Shown here: positions 46,224 to 54,412 of the stretch, piece by piece | How the letters are laid out: every line of letters begins with the position of its first letter | How positions within the stretch are numbered: the stretch's first letter is position 1 | DNA from: Rhizobiaceae bacterium CPCC 101076 | Lineage (GTDB): Bacteria; Pseudomonadota; Alphaproteobacteria; Rhizobiales; Methylopilaceae | Length of the DNA: 64,000 bases | Direction of reading: 5' to 3' | Assembly: GCA_003347645.1 (NCBI GenBank) | Contig: QDFX01000002.1 | Span: 124,001-188,000 of the forward strand | Position numbers and translations under genes: made by a program | Notes under the pieces: model-generated | What the model was told of the DNA's origin: nothing | What the model saw: only the letters and a program-made list of their open reading frames with translations | Databases searched by the model: none

Positions 46224-47372
46224 TCACTTCGGGTCCAGGGCGGCGAGGTAAGCGGGAATGTCGGTCGGATCGAAGGCCGGCCCGCTGAACGCGCCAATGC
46301 CGTCGTCGAGAACCGTCTTCCGGGCCATCGTGCACAGCGCGGCGTCGAAGAGTTCGGGCGACAGGCAGGCGTTCACGGCATCCATATGCGAGGACGAGAA
46401 TTCCGCCTGATTCCAGCGGACCATCTGGGCATAGAGCCATAGTCCCTGGCGCACATCCGGGCGCGCCGCGGCGGACGACAAAACGAGGTATTGCGCGTTC
46501 TCCCGGATGCGCCCGTTCGCGTCCATCCGAAGCCTGCCCTCCAGCGCCCGGAGTATGAGATCCGGTGACAGATTCATGCGGCTTGGAGCGGCCAAAATAT
46601 GTGCAAGCTCCACCCGGTTTTCCGGGGTCGCGCACCATACTGTGCTGCGAATAAGGGCACGAGTGAGCGCCAGAGCCGAATCGCGATTCTCTGCCGCCCA
46701 TGCGGAACGCACCGCAAGCACCTTCTCCGAACACGTCGCCAGAATGTCCGAGCCGAAATGGACGATCCTTCCGATTCCGGCCTCGACCGCCATGCTCGGC
46801 CATGGAGCTCCGACGCAGAAACCGTGGACATGTCCATTCTTCAGGCTGTCGACCATATAGGGAGGCGGAAGGACGACGAGCCGGATATCCTCGTCGGGAT
46901 CGATCCCCGCCGCCGCCGTCCAGAACCGCAGCAGGTAGTTGTGGCTCGAGAACGGGAAGGTCATGCTGAAGGTCAGCGGCTCCTCGCCGGCCTTCGCGCG
47001 GGCCTCGATCAGCTTCTTCAGCGCTGCTCCCGAAACCGCGGGATCGTCCAGATCGCCCTGCGCATGCTCCAGCAGCGCCGCGTAGGTCTCATTGCCGAAC
47101 AGGATCGAATTGCCGTTCTGGTTCATCACCAAAAGGCTGGTCAGCGGCACCCGCGCATAATCGAGCCCGAGGCTTTCGGCGATCGCCAGCGGCGCCAGCA
47201 TATGCGCAGCCTCGTAATGGCCAAGATTGAGCTTGTCGCGGACGTTCGACCAGGAAACCTCACGGACGAGTTCGAGATTCACGCCTTCGGCCTCCGCGAA
47301 GCCGCGATCGGCGGCGGCGATCAGAACGGCCGCATCGACGAGCTGGACGAAGCCGGCGCGCAGTTTGATCAT
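46224..47372 (-). CDS. nasS: Nitrate sensor NasS
   Basis: 382 aa, NrtA/CmpA-like nitrate-binding protein without a signal peptide (starts MIKLRAGFVQLVDAAVLIAA), so cytoplasmic. Conserved MTFPFSSHNYLLRFWTAAAG and GFCVGAPW match NrtA here. In characterised systems NasS holds NasT inactive until it binds nitrate or nitrite. Overlaps nasT by four bases (ATGA), consistent with a stoichiometric complex. Confidence 0.93.
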   Translation of the reverse strand: MIKLRAGFVQLVDAAVLIAAADRGFAEAEGVNLELVREVSWSNVRDKLNLGHYEAAHMLAPLAIAESLGLDYARVPLTSLLVMNQNGNSILFGNETYAALLEHAQGDLDDPAVSGAALKKLIEARAKAGEEPLTFSMTFPFSSHNYLLRFWTAAAGIDPDEDIRLVVLPPPYMVDSLKNGHVHGFCVGAPWPSMAVEAGIGRIVHFGSDILATCSEKVLAVRSAWAAENRDSALALTRALIRSTVWCATPENRVELAHILAAPSRMNLSPDLILRALEGRLRMDANGRIRENAQYLVLSSAAARPDVRQGLWLYAQMVRWNQAEFSSSHMDAVNACLSPELFDAALCTMARKTVLDDGIGAFSGPAFDPTDIPAYLAALDPK

Positions 47373-47947
47373 TTCAGCAGTTCCGCGGCGGTGATGACCG
47401 ATTGCGCGATCTCGGCCACCTTCTTCTGCTCGTTCATCGCCTTGGAGCGCAGGAGATTATAGGCGTCCTCCTCGTTCAGACCCTTCGCGCTCATGAGAAT
47501 GCCCTTGGCGCGATCGATCAGCTTGCGTTCGGCAAGCGACGTCTTGGCGAGGTCCAGTTCCCGGCGAAGATTCTCGAATTCCTGGAAGCGCGCGACCGCC
47601 ACATCGAGGATCGGCTTTACCCTGCTCGCCTTCAGTCCGTCGACGACATAGGCGCTGACGCCGGCACTGACCGCGGCTTTCATCGCATCGGTGTCGCTTT
47701 GGTCGACAAACATGACGATAGGGCGCGGCCGCTCGCGGCTGGCGACCCTCAACTGTTCGATCGTGTCACGGTCCGGCAGATCGAGATCTACGATCAGAAC
47801 GTCCGGTTCGATCTGGCGCAGCAGATCGAGCAGGTAGCCGGTGCCGCCTGCCGCGATCTGCACGTCCAGGTTCGGATCCTCCTTGAGCGCCTGTTCCACG
47901 ATCTCGGCGCGCTTCCGATCCTGATCGACGACAAGCACACGCAGCAC
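47369..47947 (-). CDS. nasT: ANTAR antiterminator NasT
   Basis: 192 aa. N-terminal receiver-like domain (LRVLVVDQDRKRAEI, IVDLDLPDRD) and C-terminal ANTAR RNA-binding domain (LIDRAKGILMSAKGLNEEDA, about 142-161). It binds paired hairpins in the nas leader and prevents termination when freed from NasS. Starts at GTG (47945-47947) with GGGGGA upstream. A sigma-54 promoter match lies 30 bases before the start. Confidence 0.94.
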   Translation of the reverse strand: MLRVLVVDQDRKRAEIVEQALKEDPNLDVQIAAGGTGYLLDLLRQIEPDVLIVDLDLPDRDTIEQLRVASRERPRPIVMFVDQSDTDAMKAAVSAGVSAYVVDGLKASRVKPILDVAVARFQEFENLRRELDLAKTSLAERKLIDRAKGILMSAKGLNEEDAYNLLRSKAMNEQKKVAEIAQSVITAAELLK

Positions 47948-47976
47948 TAGAATCCCCCGGCATCTGAGACGCGTAA

Positions 47977-47992
47977 AGCAATTAGCACGCCA
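47977..47992 (-). promoter_or_regulatory. Sigma-54 promoter candidate upstream of nasT
   Basis: TGGCGTG-N4-TTGCT on the minus strand: -24 GG and -12 GC at correct spacing, two mismatches to TGGCACG. Predicted transcription start near 47966, about 20 bases before the nasT GTG. Together with the nrtA promoter it suggests NtrC-type nitrogen control. Confidence 0.65.
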
Positions 47993-48104
47993 TGCTCCGC
48001 CCGATATCCCGGGCGTTTGGTCGCTGTTGCAGGGCTACCGACACGTGCGGTAATCGCGCCTCGCCCGCTGTTGTCGTCGCGCTATCGGAGGCGCATTCCC
48101 CACG

Positions 48105-49373
48105 ATGAATTTCGCTCAAAACCCTGCCTGGATTGGCACCCGGCCGTTCTCGGTCGAGAGCAAGACACCGGAAAGCGACATCATCACATCCTTCGTGCTC
48201 CGCCCGGTCGACGGTAAGCCGGTGCCCCGTCACCTGCCGGGCCAGCATCTCAGCTTCCTCTTCGACGTGCCCGGGCTGCCGCCCCAGAAGCGGAACTATT
48301 CGATATCCTCGGCCCCAAACGGCGAGACCTATCGCATCTCGGTGAAGCGCGAGCCGAACGGCACCGTCTCGAAATGGCTGCACGACCATGTCGCGCCCGG
48401 CACAGTGATCAATGTCATGCCGCCCTCGGGCAGCTTCATACTCAAGCCGGACCATGCACGCCCGATCGTCCTTCTAAGCGGCGGAGTCGGGCTCACACCC
48501 ATGGTCTGCATGCTGGAGGCGATCGCAGCCGGCCACACAAAGTCGCCAGTCCAGTTCATCCATTCGACGATCAGCAGCTCGACCCACGGCTTCGGCAAGC
48601 ATGTCCGAAAGCTGGTCGAAAGCCTGCCCGACGCGTCGGCGACCTTCTTCTACTCGCAGCCGCGCGACGTCGACGTCTCGGGTCGGGATTATGACCAAGC
48701 CGGCCGGCTGACCATGGACTGGCTCAAGGCGCACACGCCAATTGAAGAAGCCGACTACTTCGTCTGCGGCCCGATCCCGTTCATGCGTACATTCGTCAAC
48801 GGACTGGCCGAAGCCGGTGTTCCGACCGATCGCATCCATTACGAGTTCTTCGGCCCGGTCGAGGAGCTGATCGAGGAAGAAAGCAAGCCGGCCGCAACGG
48901 AGTCCGCGACTTTGGAAGCCAAGACCCAGTTCAAACCAAGCGCCGGCCTGGGTGTCCCCGACATCGGCCAGGCTCTGCTTGAAAGCCTTTCGGACGGTAT
49001 CGTCGCGAGCGATCGGAAAGGCACGATCGTCTTCTGGAGCCCCGGCGCCACGCGCATCTTTGGTTTCAGCGAACAGGACGCTCTTGGCCAGTCGCTTGAT
49101 ATCATCATCCCGGAACCGTTCCGTGACCGGCACTGGGAGGGCTATCACGAGACCGTGGCGAGCGGCGAAAGCCGTTACGGCGCAGGTGACCTTCTGGCGG
49201 TCCCGGGCCAGCACAAGGACGGCCGCCGCATCTCGATCGAGTTCACCATCGTTCTCATGAAAGATGCCAGCGGCTCGGTCATTGGCATGGCCTCCGTCGT
49301 GCGCGACGTGACGAAGAAGTTCGAGGAGACGAAGGCGCTCAAGAAACAGATCGCCGAACTCACCAAGGCCTGA
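48105..49373 (+). CDS. Flavohaemoglobin-type FAD/NAD reductase fused to a PAS domain
   Basis: 422 aa. Residues 10-250 form a ferredoxin-reductase module: FAD motif RNYSISSAP (63-71), NAD loop GGVGLTPM (126-133), FVCGPIPFM (219-227), ending HYEFFGP as in Hmp. A linker (252-285) leads to a PAS domain (287-405) and a short C-terminal helix. Related reductases carry a [2Fe-2S] ferredoxin domain at this C-terminal position. His343 in PEPFRDRHW aligns with the haem-ligand His of FixL (PEPDRSRHD), but the distal Arg region differs, so a haem is only possible. Divergent from nasT by 157 bp. No output domain, so it may be a redox sensor or a reductase for the haemoglobin. Confidence 0.88.
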   Translation: MNFAQNPAWIGTRPFSVESKTPESDIITSFVLRPVDGKPVPRHLPGQHLSFLFDVPGLPPQKRNYSISSAPNGETYRISVKREPNGTVSKWLHDHVAPGTVINVMPPSGSFILKPDHARPIVLLSGGVGLTPMVCMLEAIAAGHTKSPVQFIHSTISSSTHGFGKHVRKLVESLPDASATFFYSQPRDVDVSGRDYDQAGRLTMDWLKAHTPIEEADYFVCGPIPFMRTFVNGLAEAGVPTDRIHYEFFGPVEELIEEESKPAATESATLEAKTQFKPSAGLGVPDIGQALLESLSDGIVASDRKGTIVFWSPGATRIFGFSEQDALGQSLDIIIPEPFRDRHWEGYHETVASGESRYGAGDLLAVPGQHKDGRRISIEFTIVLMKDASGSVIGMASVVRDVTKKFEETKALKKQIAELTKA

Positions 49374-49439
49374 TCCTCGAAGTCAGCCTCGATCCATCCT
49401 CGCGCGTGACAATCCGCCGGATAAGATACGGCGGGGTTC

Positions 49440-49772
49440 ATGGCCGAGCACGACAACAAGCGAAACACGAAGCGCTGGCCGACGCGCCTTCGCGCCGGAA
49501 AAGTCTTCGATCGCTCGAACCGCCTTCTCGCCGAATGCTGGATCTCCGACCGCTCGGAAAGCGGAGCGCGCCTGAGGCTCGAATCCGTCCGCCCCCTGCC
49601 CGTCGAGATCCGCATTTACGACGAGGCATTCGCGACGCTTTCGCCTGCGGCCGTGGTCTGGATGCGCGAGGGCGAGCTCGGAATCCGCTTCCTTCGCCCG
49701 GAGGAAGATCCGATCCGTTTGTCGCCGGACGAAATCGCACAACTCAGCCGAGTCTCGCCTCGCCGGGGCTAA
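49440..49772 (+). CDS. PilZ domain protein
   Basis: 110 aa single PilZ domain. The cyclic-di-GMP-binding elements are visible: basic RNTKRWPTR at residues 8-16 (R-x3-R type) and SDRSESGARL (D-x-S-x2-G type). No membrane segment. 66 bp after the reductase-PAS gene on the same strand, so probably cotranscribed. Target unknown. Confidence 0.82.
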   Translation: MAEHDNKRNTKRWPTRLRAGKVFDRSNRLLAECWISDRSESGARLRLESVRPLPVEIRIYDEAFATLSPAAVVWMREGELGIRFLRPEEDPIRLSPDEIAQLSRVSPRRG

Positions 49773-50140
49773 AACGAGCGCTTGACTCGCATGTGGCGAA
49801 AATTTGAGCAGATCGTTTTTTAGCCACTGCTGCTTTCCGGCAACATGTCACCGAGTTTAAGGGATTGATTTGTTTCATAAATCACCCGATAGACCGTCGG
49901 AAAATGAGGCGGTTCCATGACATTAAAAAACTTTCGTGACACCCATTTCCCCATAGTGACAATGGCTTGGTCCTTGGCGTAGCATCATTGCCACAAAAAG
50001 AGGCCTGCCACGCTCATGGCGTGAACGGGTTCAAGTCTTGGGAGGAAAAGAGGCTCTTTAATCGCTGTCCCGCACACGGCGATTACGACGAAAGGTCGAT
50101 CCCGCATCTCGACCCTAACGAGCCCGCAGGAACTCAAAGA
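49773..50140. other. Intergenic region with several hairpins, no gene recognised
   Basis: The PilZ and DUF1467 stops face each other across 425 bp. The left half is AT-rich with GATTTGTTTCATAAATC (about 49867-49883). The right half contains three consecutive hairpins: CACGC/GCGTG (50009-50023), AATCGC/GCGATT (50060-50084) and GGTCGA/TCGACC (50094-50114), leading to the terminator at 50141. This could be a small RNA on the plus strand, or the 3' region of the leftward operon. A plus-strand frame from TTG 49967 passes through the terminator and is not convincing. Confidence 0.4.
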
Positions 50141-50167
50141 AAAGCAAGGCGAAAGCCTTGCTTTTTT
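50141..50167. terminator. Bidirectional intrinsic terminator
   Basis: Perfect 10 bp stem AAAGCAAGGC-GAAA-GCCTTGCTTT (50141-50164), with T-rich tracts on both strands (TTTTTTCTTTT rightward, CTTTTCTTT leftward). It lies 31 bases past the DUF1467 stop and would end the leftward nuo-birA-rnj operon as well as any rightward transcript. Confidence 0.88.
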
Positions 50168-50197
50168 CTTTTGTACGACCGATTTGCGGCCGTTTCT

Positions 50198-50455
50198 TCA
50201 GGGAAGGAACGGAATGTCGTCCAGAGAGATCAAGTGGCGGGTATAGACCCAATAGAACGCCACGAAGATGACGGTCGCGAAGATCGTGTTGATGATCACG
50301 ATGCGCAGAAGCCGCGGAGTCGCGGGCGCACCGGGATCGGTACCGGGAACAACCTCTCCCGCCTCGTGCTGCGAGCGGACGCCCCACGGCAGAACGGCGA
50401 AAAGGCCGATCCACCAAATCAGGAAATAGATCGCGATCGCACTGCCGATATCCAT
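50198..50455 (-). CDS. DUF1467 family membrane protein
   Basis: 85 aa with two membrane helices: AIAIYFLIWWIGLFAVLPWG and IVIINTIFATVIFVAFYWVY. The intervening loop VRSQHEAGEVVPGTDPGAP is the DUF1467 signature. Function unknown. ATG at 50455 overlaps the rnj stop by one base (TGATG). Confidence 0.88.
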   Translation of the reverse strand: MDIGSAIAIYFLIWWIGLFAVLPWGVRSQHEAGEVVPGTDPGAPATPRLLRIVIINTIFATVIFVAFYWVYTRHLISLDDIPFLP

Positions 50456-52128
50456 CAGAGAGCCACCACCAGAACGTGGCACACCGGCTTCTTGCCCCAG
50501 CAGGCATTGATCTCGGCGCGGATTGCACGGCGGAGCACGTCGGCTACGAAGACCGGATCGCGGCGCTTCGGCCGCGGCAGGCTTTCCAGCGCATCGAGGA
50601 CGGCATCATGGACGATGTCGTCGAACTTCTCGCCCTCCGCATCCTTCTCGGGGAAGCCGCTCAGTTCGATCTCCGGATCGCCGGCGATCTCGCCCTTCTG
50701 ATCGATAGCGATTGCGACGGAAGCAACGCCCGCGAAGGCCAGACGGCGGCGCTGGCGGAGCGGCTCGTCGCTCGCCATGACCAGATCGCCGTCCTTGTAG
50801 AGCCGCCCGGCCGGTACCTCGGCGATGACCTCGGGCGCGCCAGGCGCCAGCCGCAACATCTTGCCGTTCCGCACCCGGCCGACGAACGGGATGCCCATTT
50901 TCCGAACGAGCTTCTCGTGCTCGTGCAGATGCATCGCCTCGCCGTGCACCGGCACGACCGCGAGCGGTTTCAGCCAAGTATAAAGTTCTTCCAGATCGCC
51001 GCGACGAGGATGACCCGACACGTGCACCATCGCATCGCGATCGGTGACCACCTCGATGCCAAGATCGATCAGCGCGTTAATGATCTTGTTCACCTCGCGC
51101 TCATTGCCCGGAATGGTGCGCGAGGAGAAGATCACCCGGTCGCCGCGCGACAGGCTGATCTCCGGATGATCGTCATTGGCGATGCGGGCGAGAGCCGCCC
51201 GCTGCTCGCCCTGGCTGCCGGTGAGAAGCAGAAGCGCCTTGTCCGGCGGCAGATAGCCGAACACGTCCGGCGAGCGGAATTCCGGGACGCCGTCGAGCCA
51301 GCCGGTCTCCCGCGCGGCCATCACCGTGCGCTCCATGGCTCGGCCGACGACGACGATCTCACGGCCGACCGAGACCGCCGCCTCGGCAACCGTCCGGATA
51401 CGAGGAATATGCGAAGCGAAGGTCGTGACCGCGACACGCGCCGGCGCGCTCCGGATCTGTTCGCTGATGCCTTCGAGGACGTCCGCTTCGGACTGCGAAT
51501 GGCCGTCACTCGTGGCATTGGTGGAATCGCCGATGACGGCGATCACGCCCTCTTCGCCGAGCGCCCGGAACAGCGACTCGTCAGTGACGCCGAAATGATG
51601 GGACTTCTTGTCCATCTTCCAGTCGCCGGTATGAACGACGAGGCCGGCCGGCGTGCGGATCGCAAGCGCATTCGCCTCGGGGATCGAATGGGCGACCGGC
51701 ACGAATTCGATATTGAACGGGCCGAGTTCGATCTTGCCGCTCGGCGAGACCACCTGGACCGGCAATTGCGGACCGCGCTTCTCGCCCGCCGATTTCGCCG
51801 CCAGCAGGTTGGCGGTGAAGGGGGTCGCAATCAGCGGAATATTCAGCTTCGGCCAGAGGTCGAGAACCGCGCCGAAGTGGTCCTCGTGACCATGCGTGAT
51901 GATCAGGCCGAGCAGGTTCTGCTTCAGCCCAAGCGCGAACTGGATGTCAGGGAAGATCAGGTCGACACCGGGCGTCTCCGCCGCATTGCCGAAGGTCAGG
52001 CCGCAATCGACCATGATCCACTGGCGATTGCGTGGCGGCCCGTAGCCGTAGAGGCCCATATTCATGCCGATCTCGCCCACGCCGCCGAGTGGCAGGAAGA
52101 CGAGGTCGTTTCCGTCTGTCGTGCTCAT
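50455..52128 (-). CDS. rnj: Ribonuclease J
   Basis: 557 aa metallo-beta-lactamase/beta-CASP nuclease with endonuclease and 5'-3' exonuclease activity in RNA maturation and decay. Starts MSTTDGNDLVFLPLGGVGEI. Metal-binding ITHGHEDHFGA (H-x-H-x-D-H), GDSTNATSDGHSQSE, and the beta-CASP motif VHVSGHPRRGDLEEL; C-terminal domain to 557. Overlaps birA by four bases, the usual neighbour in alphaproteobacteria. Confidence 0.95.
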   Translation of the reverse strand: MSTTDGNDLVFLPLGGVGEIGMNMGLYGYGPPRNRQWIMVDCGLTFGNAAETPGVDLIFPDIQFALGLKQNLLGLIITHGHEDHFGAVLDLWPKLNIPLIATPFTANLLAAKSAGEKRGPQLPVQVVSPSGKIELGPFNIEFVPVAHSIPEANALAIRTPAGLVVHTGDWKMDKKSHHFGVTDESLFRALGEEGVIAVIGDSTNATSDGHSQSEADVLEGISEQIRSAPARVAVTTFASHIPRIRTVAEAAVSVGREIVVVGRAMERTVMAARETGWLDGVPEFRSPDVFGYLPPDKALLLLTGSQGEQRAALARIANDDHPEISLSRGDRVIFSSRTIPGNEREVNKIINALIDLGIEVVTDRDAMVHVSGHPRRGDLEELYTWLKPLAVVPVHGEAMHLHEHEKLVRKMGIPFVGRVRNGKMLRLAPGAPEVIAEVPAGRLYKDGDLVMASDEPLRQRRRLAFAGVASVAIAIDQKGEIAGDPEIELSGFPEKDAEGEKFDDIVHDAVLDALESLPRPKRRDPVFVADVLRRAIRAEINACWGKKPVCHVLVVAL

Positions 52129-52952
52129 TGCAATGCCGCCGTGGCCGCGGCGCCGAAATGGACTTCGCCAGCAGCAATCGTGCGGCGCGCGCCGTCAGCG
52201 GTCAGAACTATCAACCGGCCATCCTCATCGAGCGTTTCGAACGTGCCGCGCAGAATATCATTGCCGAGCCGAACGGCTACCGGCGCTCCAAGCCCCGCAG
52301 CCTGAGCCAGCCAGAGGCGGCGTATCTCGGACAGCCCCCTGCCCTCGTCCCAAATCGCATGGAAGCCGACCCAGGCGTCAGCTAAAGCGGTGAACAGCTG
52401 TTCGGCGGTCGCATCCGAGCCGAGGCGCTTCAGGCAGGTCGCGGCGTAAGGGAGCCCGTCTGGCGCGGCCGCGACATTGATCCCGAGCCCGATCACGACA
52501 GCCAGCCGGCCATCAGCCAGAGCGTCGACCTCAAGCAGGATGCCGGCGACCTTGGCACCGTCCGCGAGGACGTCGTTCGGCCATTTCAGGGTCAGCTTGG
52601 GCCCGCGCGGCTCGTCGAGGCCGTCCACGCCGACCGCGACCGCGATATTCGGAGCAACGGTCCGGATCGCCTGATTGAGCGCAAGCCCGGCGACGAAGCC
52701 GAGCGTCGCGGCGAGCGGACGATCAGCTTCGACGGAAACCAAAAGGCTGGCCGCGAGATTGCCCTCGGGCGTCTCCCAAGCACGCCCGCGCCTGCCACGA
52801 CCCGCCGTCTGGTGCCGGGTCACGACCCAGACTGGCCCTGCCACTCCGACGCGGGCACGCGCCAGGGCTTCGGCATTGGTCGAGCCGACCGTATCGAAGG
52901 CTAGGAGGTCGTATCCTGCGTCCCGAGCGAGCGTCCCGAGTTCAAATCCCAT
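52125..52952 (-). CDS. birA: Biotin-[acetyl-CoA-carboxylase] ligase
   Basis: 275 aa. Attaches biotin to the carboxyl carrier protein. FDTVGSTNAEAL, HQTAGRGRRGRAWETPEGNL (biotin loop) and KWPNDVLADGAKVAGIL are intact. It lacks the N-terminal DNA-binding domain of E. coli BirA, so it is a ligase only. ATG 52952 overlaps the nuoN stop by one base; open frame to 53174 is nuoN in another frame. Confidence 0.94.
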   Translation of the reverse strand: MGFELGTLARDAGYDLLAFDTVGSTNAEALARARVGVAGPVWVVTRHQTAGRGRRGRAWETPEGNLAASLLVSVEADRPLAATLGFVAGLALNQAIRTVAPNIAVAVGVDGLDEPRGPKLTLKWPNDVLADGAKVAGILLEVDALADGRLAVVIGLGINVAAAPDGLPYAATCLKRLGSDATAEQLFTALADAWVGFHAIWDEGRGLSEIRRLWLAQAAGLGAPVAVRLGNDILRGTFETLDEDGRLIVLTADGARRTIAAGEVHFGAAATAALQ

Positions 52953-54394
52953 CAGAACAGGCTGTTGGCGGCGGCTCCCGCGACGGCCACCATCGGCGCT
53001 GGGAAGATGAAGTAGAAGAGCACGAACGCGCCGGTCAGGGCGATGATCGCTTTCAGTTCGAACGGCATGCGCTGGAACTCGATCGTCGCCTCGTCGAAAT
53101 AGATGATCTTGACGATGCGCAGATAATAGAACGCGCCCACCACGCTGGTCACGACGCCGATGACCGCAAGCCAATAGAGCTGGGCCTCGATCGCGGCCAG
53201 GAAGACGTAGAACTTGGCGAAGAAGCCCGCGAGCGGCGGGATGCCGGCCAGCGAGAACATCATCATCGCCATGACGAAGCCCATCAGCGGCTGCGTGCGG
53301 GCCAGACCGGCGAGATCATCGACGTTCTCGACCAGCCGGCCGTCCTTCGTACGCATGCAGAGCACGACCGCGAAGCAGCCGAGCGTCATGATGACATAGA
53401 CCGTGAGGTAGATCAGCACGCTCTGCACGCCGTTGGACGTGCCGGCCGACAGGCCGACAAGGATGTAGCCGACATTGCCGATCGACGAATAGGCGAGCAG
53501 TCGCTTGATGTTCGACTGACCGATGGCGGCGAACGCGCCGAGCATCATCGAGGCGATCGAGATGAAGACGATGATCTGGCGCCACTGGTCGAGGATGTTC
53601 GGGAAGGCGTCGATGGCGACACGGACGAACACGCTCATCGCCGCGACCTTGGGAGCCGCGGCGAAAAACGCCGTCACAGGCGTCGGCGCGCCCTCATAGA
53701 CGTCAGGCGTCCACATGTGGAACGGCACGGCCGACACCTTGAAGGCGAGGCCCGCGAACAGGAAGACGAGGCCGAAGATCAGTCCGGTCGGCGCGTTGCC
53801 GGCCTGGACCGACTGCGCGATGCCCGCGAACGAGATTGTGCCGGCGTAGCCGTAGATCAGCGAGCAGCCGTAGAGCAGCATGCCCGACGACAGCGCGCCG
53901 AGGACGAAGTATTTCAGGCCAGCTTCCGTCGACCGCAGATTGTCGCGATGGATCGCGGCGATGACGTAGAGCGCAAGGCTCTGCAGCTCGAAGCCGAGAT
54001 AGAGCGCGATCAAATCCGATGCCGAGATCATGATCAGCATGCCGGTCGTCGAGAGCACGACTAGGATCGCGTACTCGAAACGCTGCAGCTTCTCGTGACG
54101 CAGATAATCGAAGCTCATGATGAGCGCGATCAGCGCGCCGCCGATGACGAGAACCTTCAGGAAGCGCGCATAGGCGTCCCAGGTGAAAGCGCCGTTGAAC
54201 AGCACCTTGGTTTCGGGCGACGCCGTGACGAGAGCCGCACCAGCCGCGAGCAGAAGGATCGCCGCCAGGACGTTGATCAGACCCGACGACCGGTCACCGC
54301 CGATCGCGCCGACCAGAACCATCAAGAGCGCTCCGCCCGCCAGAAGCATTTCCGGCAGGGCTGGCGCGAGGTCGGCGAAGAATTGGCCGTTCAT
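52952..54394 (-). CDS. nuoN: NADH-quinone oxidoreductase subunit N
   Basis: 480 aa antiporter-like membrane subunit of complex I with about 14 helices. Starts MNGQFFADLAPALPEMLLAG. The proton-channel Lys and helix-break motifs lie in the AGLAFKVSAVPFHMWTPDVY region, and SNIKRLLAYSSIGNVGYIL is conserved. Last nuo gene of the operon; 18 bp after nuoM. Confidence 0.96.
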   Translation of the reverse strand: MNGQFFADLAPALPEMLLAGGALLMVLVGAIGGDRSSGLINVLAAILLLAAGAALVTASPETKVLFNGAFTWDAYARFLKVLVIGGALIALIMSFDYLRHEKLQRFEYAILVVLSTTGMLIMISASDLIALYLGFELQSLALYVIAAIHRDNLRSTEAGLKYFVLGALSSGMLLYGCSLIYGYAGTISFAGIAQSVQAGNAPTGLIFGLVFLFAGLAFKVSAVPFHMWTPDVYEGAPTPVTAFFAAAPKVAAMSVFVRVAIDAFPNILDQWRQIIVFISIASMMLGAFAAIGQSNIKRLLAYSSIGNVGYILVGLSAGTSNGVQSVLIYLTVYVIMTLGCFAVVLCMRTKDGRLVENVDDLAGLARTQPLMGFVMAMMMFSLAGIPPLAGFFAKFYVFLAAIEAQLYWLAVIGVVTSVVGAFYYLRIVKIIYFDEATIEFQRMPFELKAIIALTGAFVLFYFIFPAPMVAVAGAAANSLF

Positions 54395-54412
54395 GGTCGA
54401 AACTGTCCGAGG

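Noticed and set aside
48960-49320. Haem-binding assignment for the PAS domain
   Set aside because: Only the His position matches FixL; the distal Arg and nearby residues differ and the same His-containing motif occurs in PAS domains without proven haem. Kept as a possibility, not a call.
50009-50120. tRNA-like GGTTCAAGTC at 50028-50037
   Set aside because: The flanking bases do not form a T-arm stem, and no acceptor or anticodon stem can be placed.
49967-50701. Plus-strand frame from TTG at 49967
   Set aside because: It passes through a perfect terminator hairpin and then runs antisense into the RNase J gene; no start signal.
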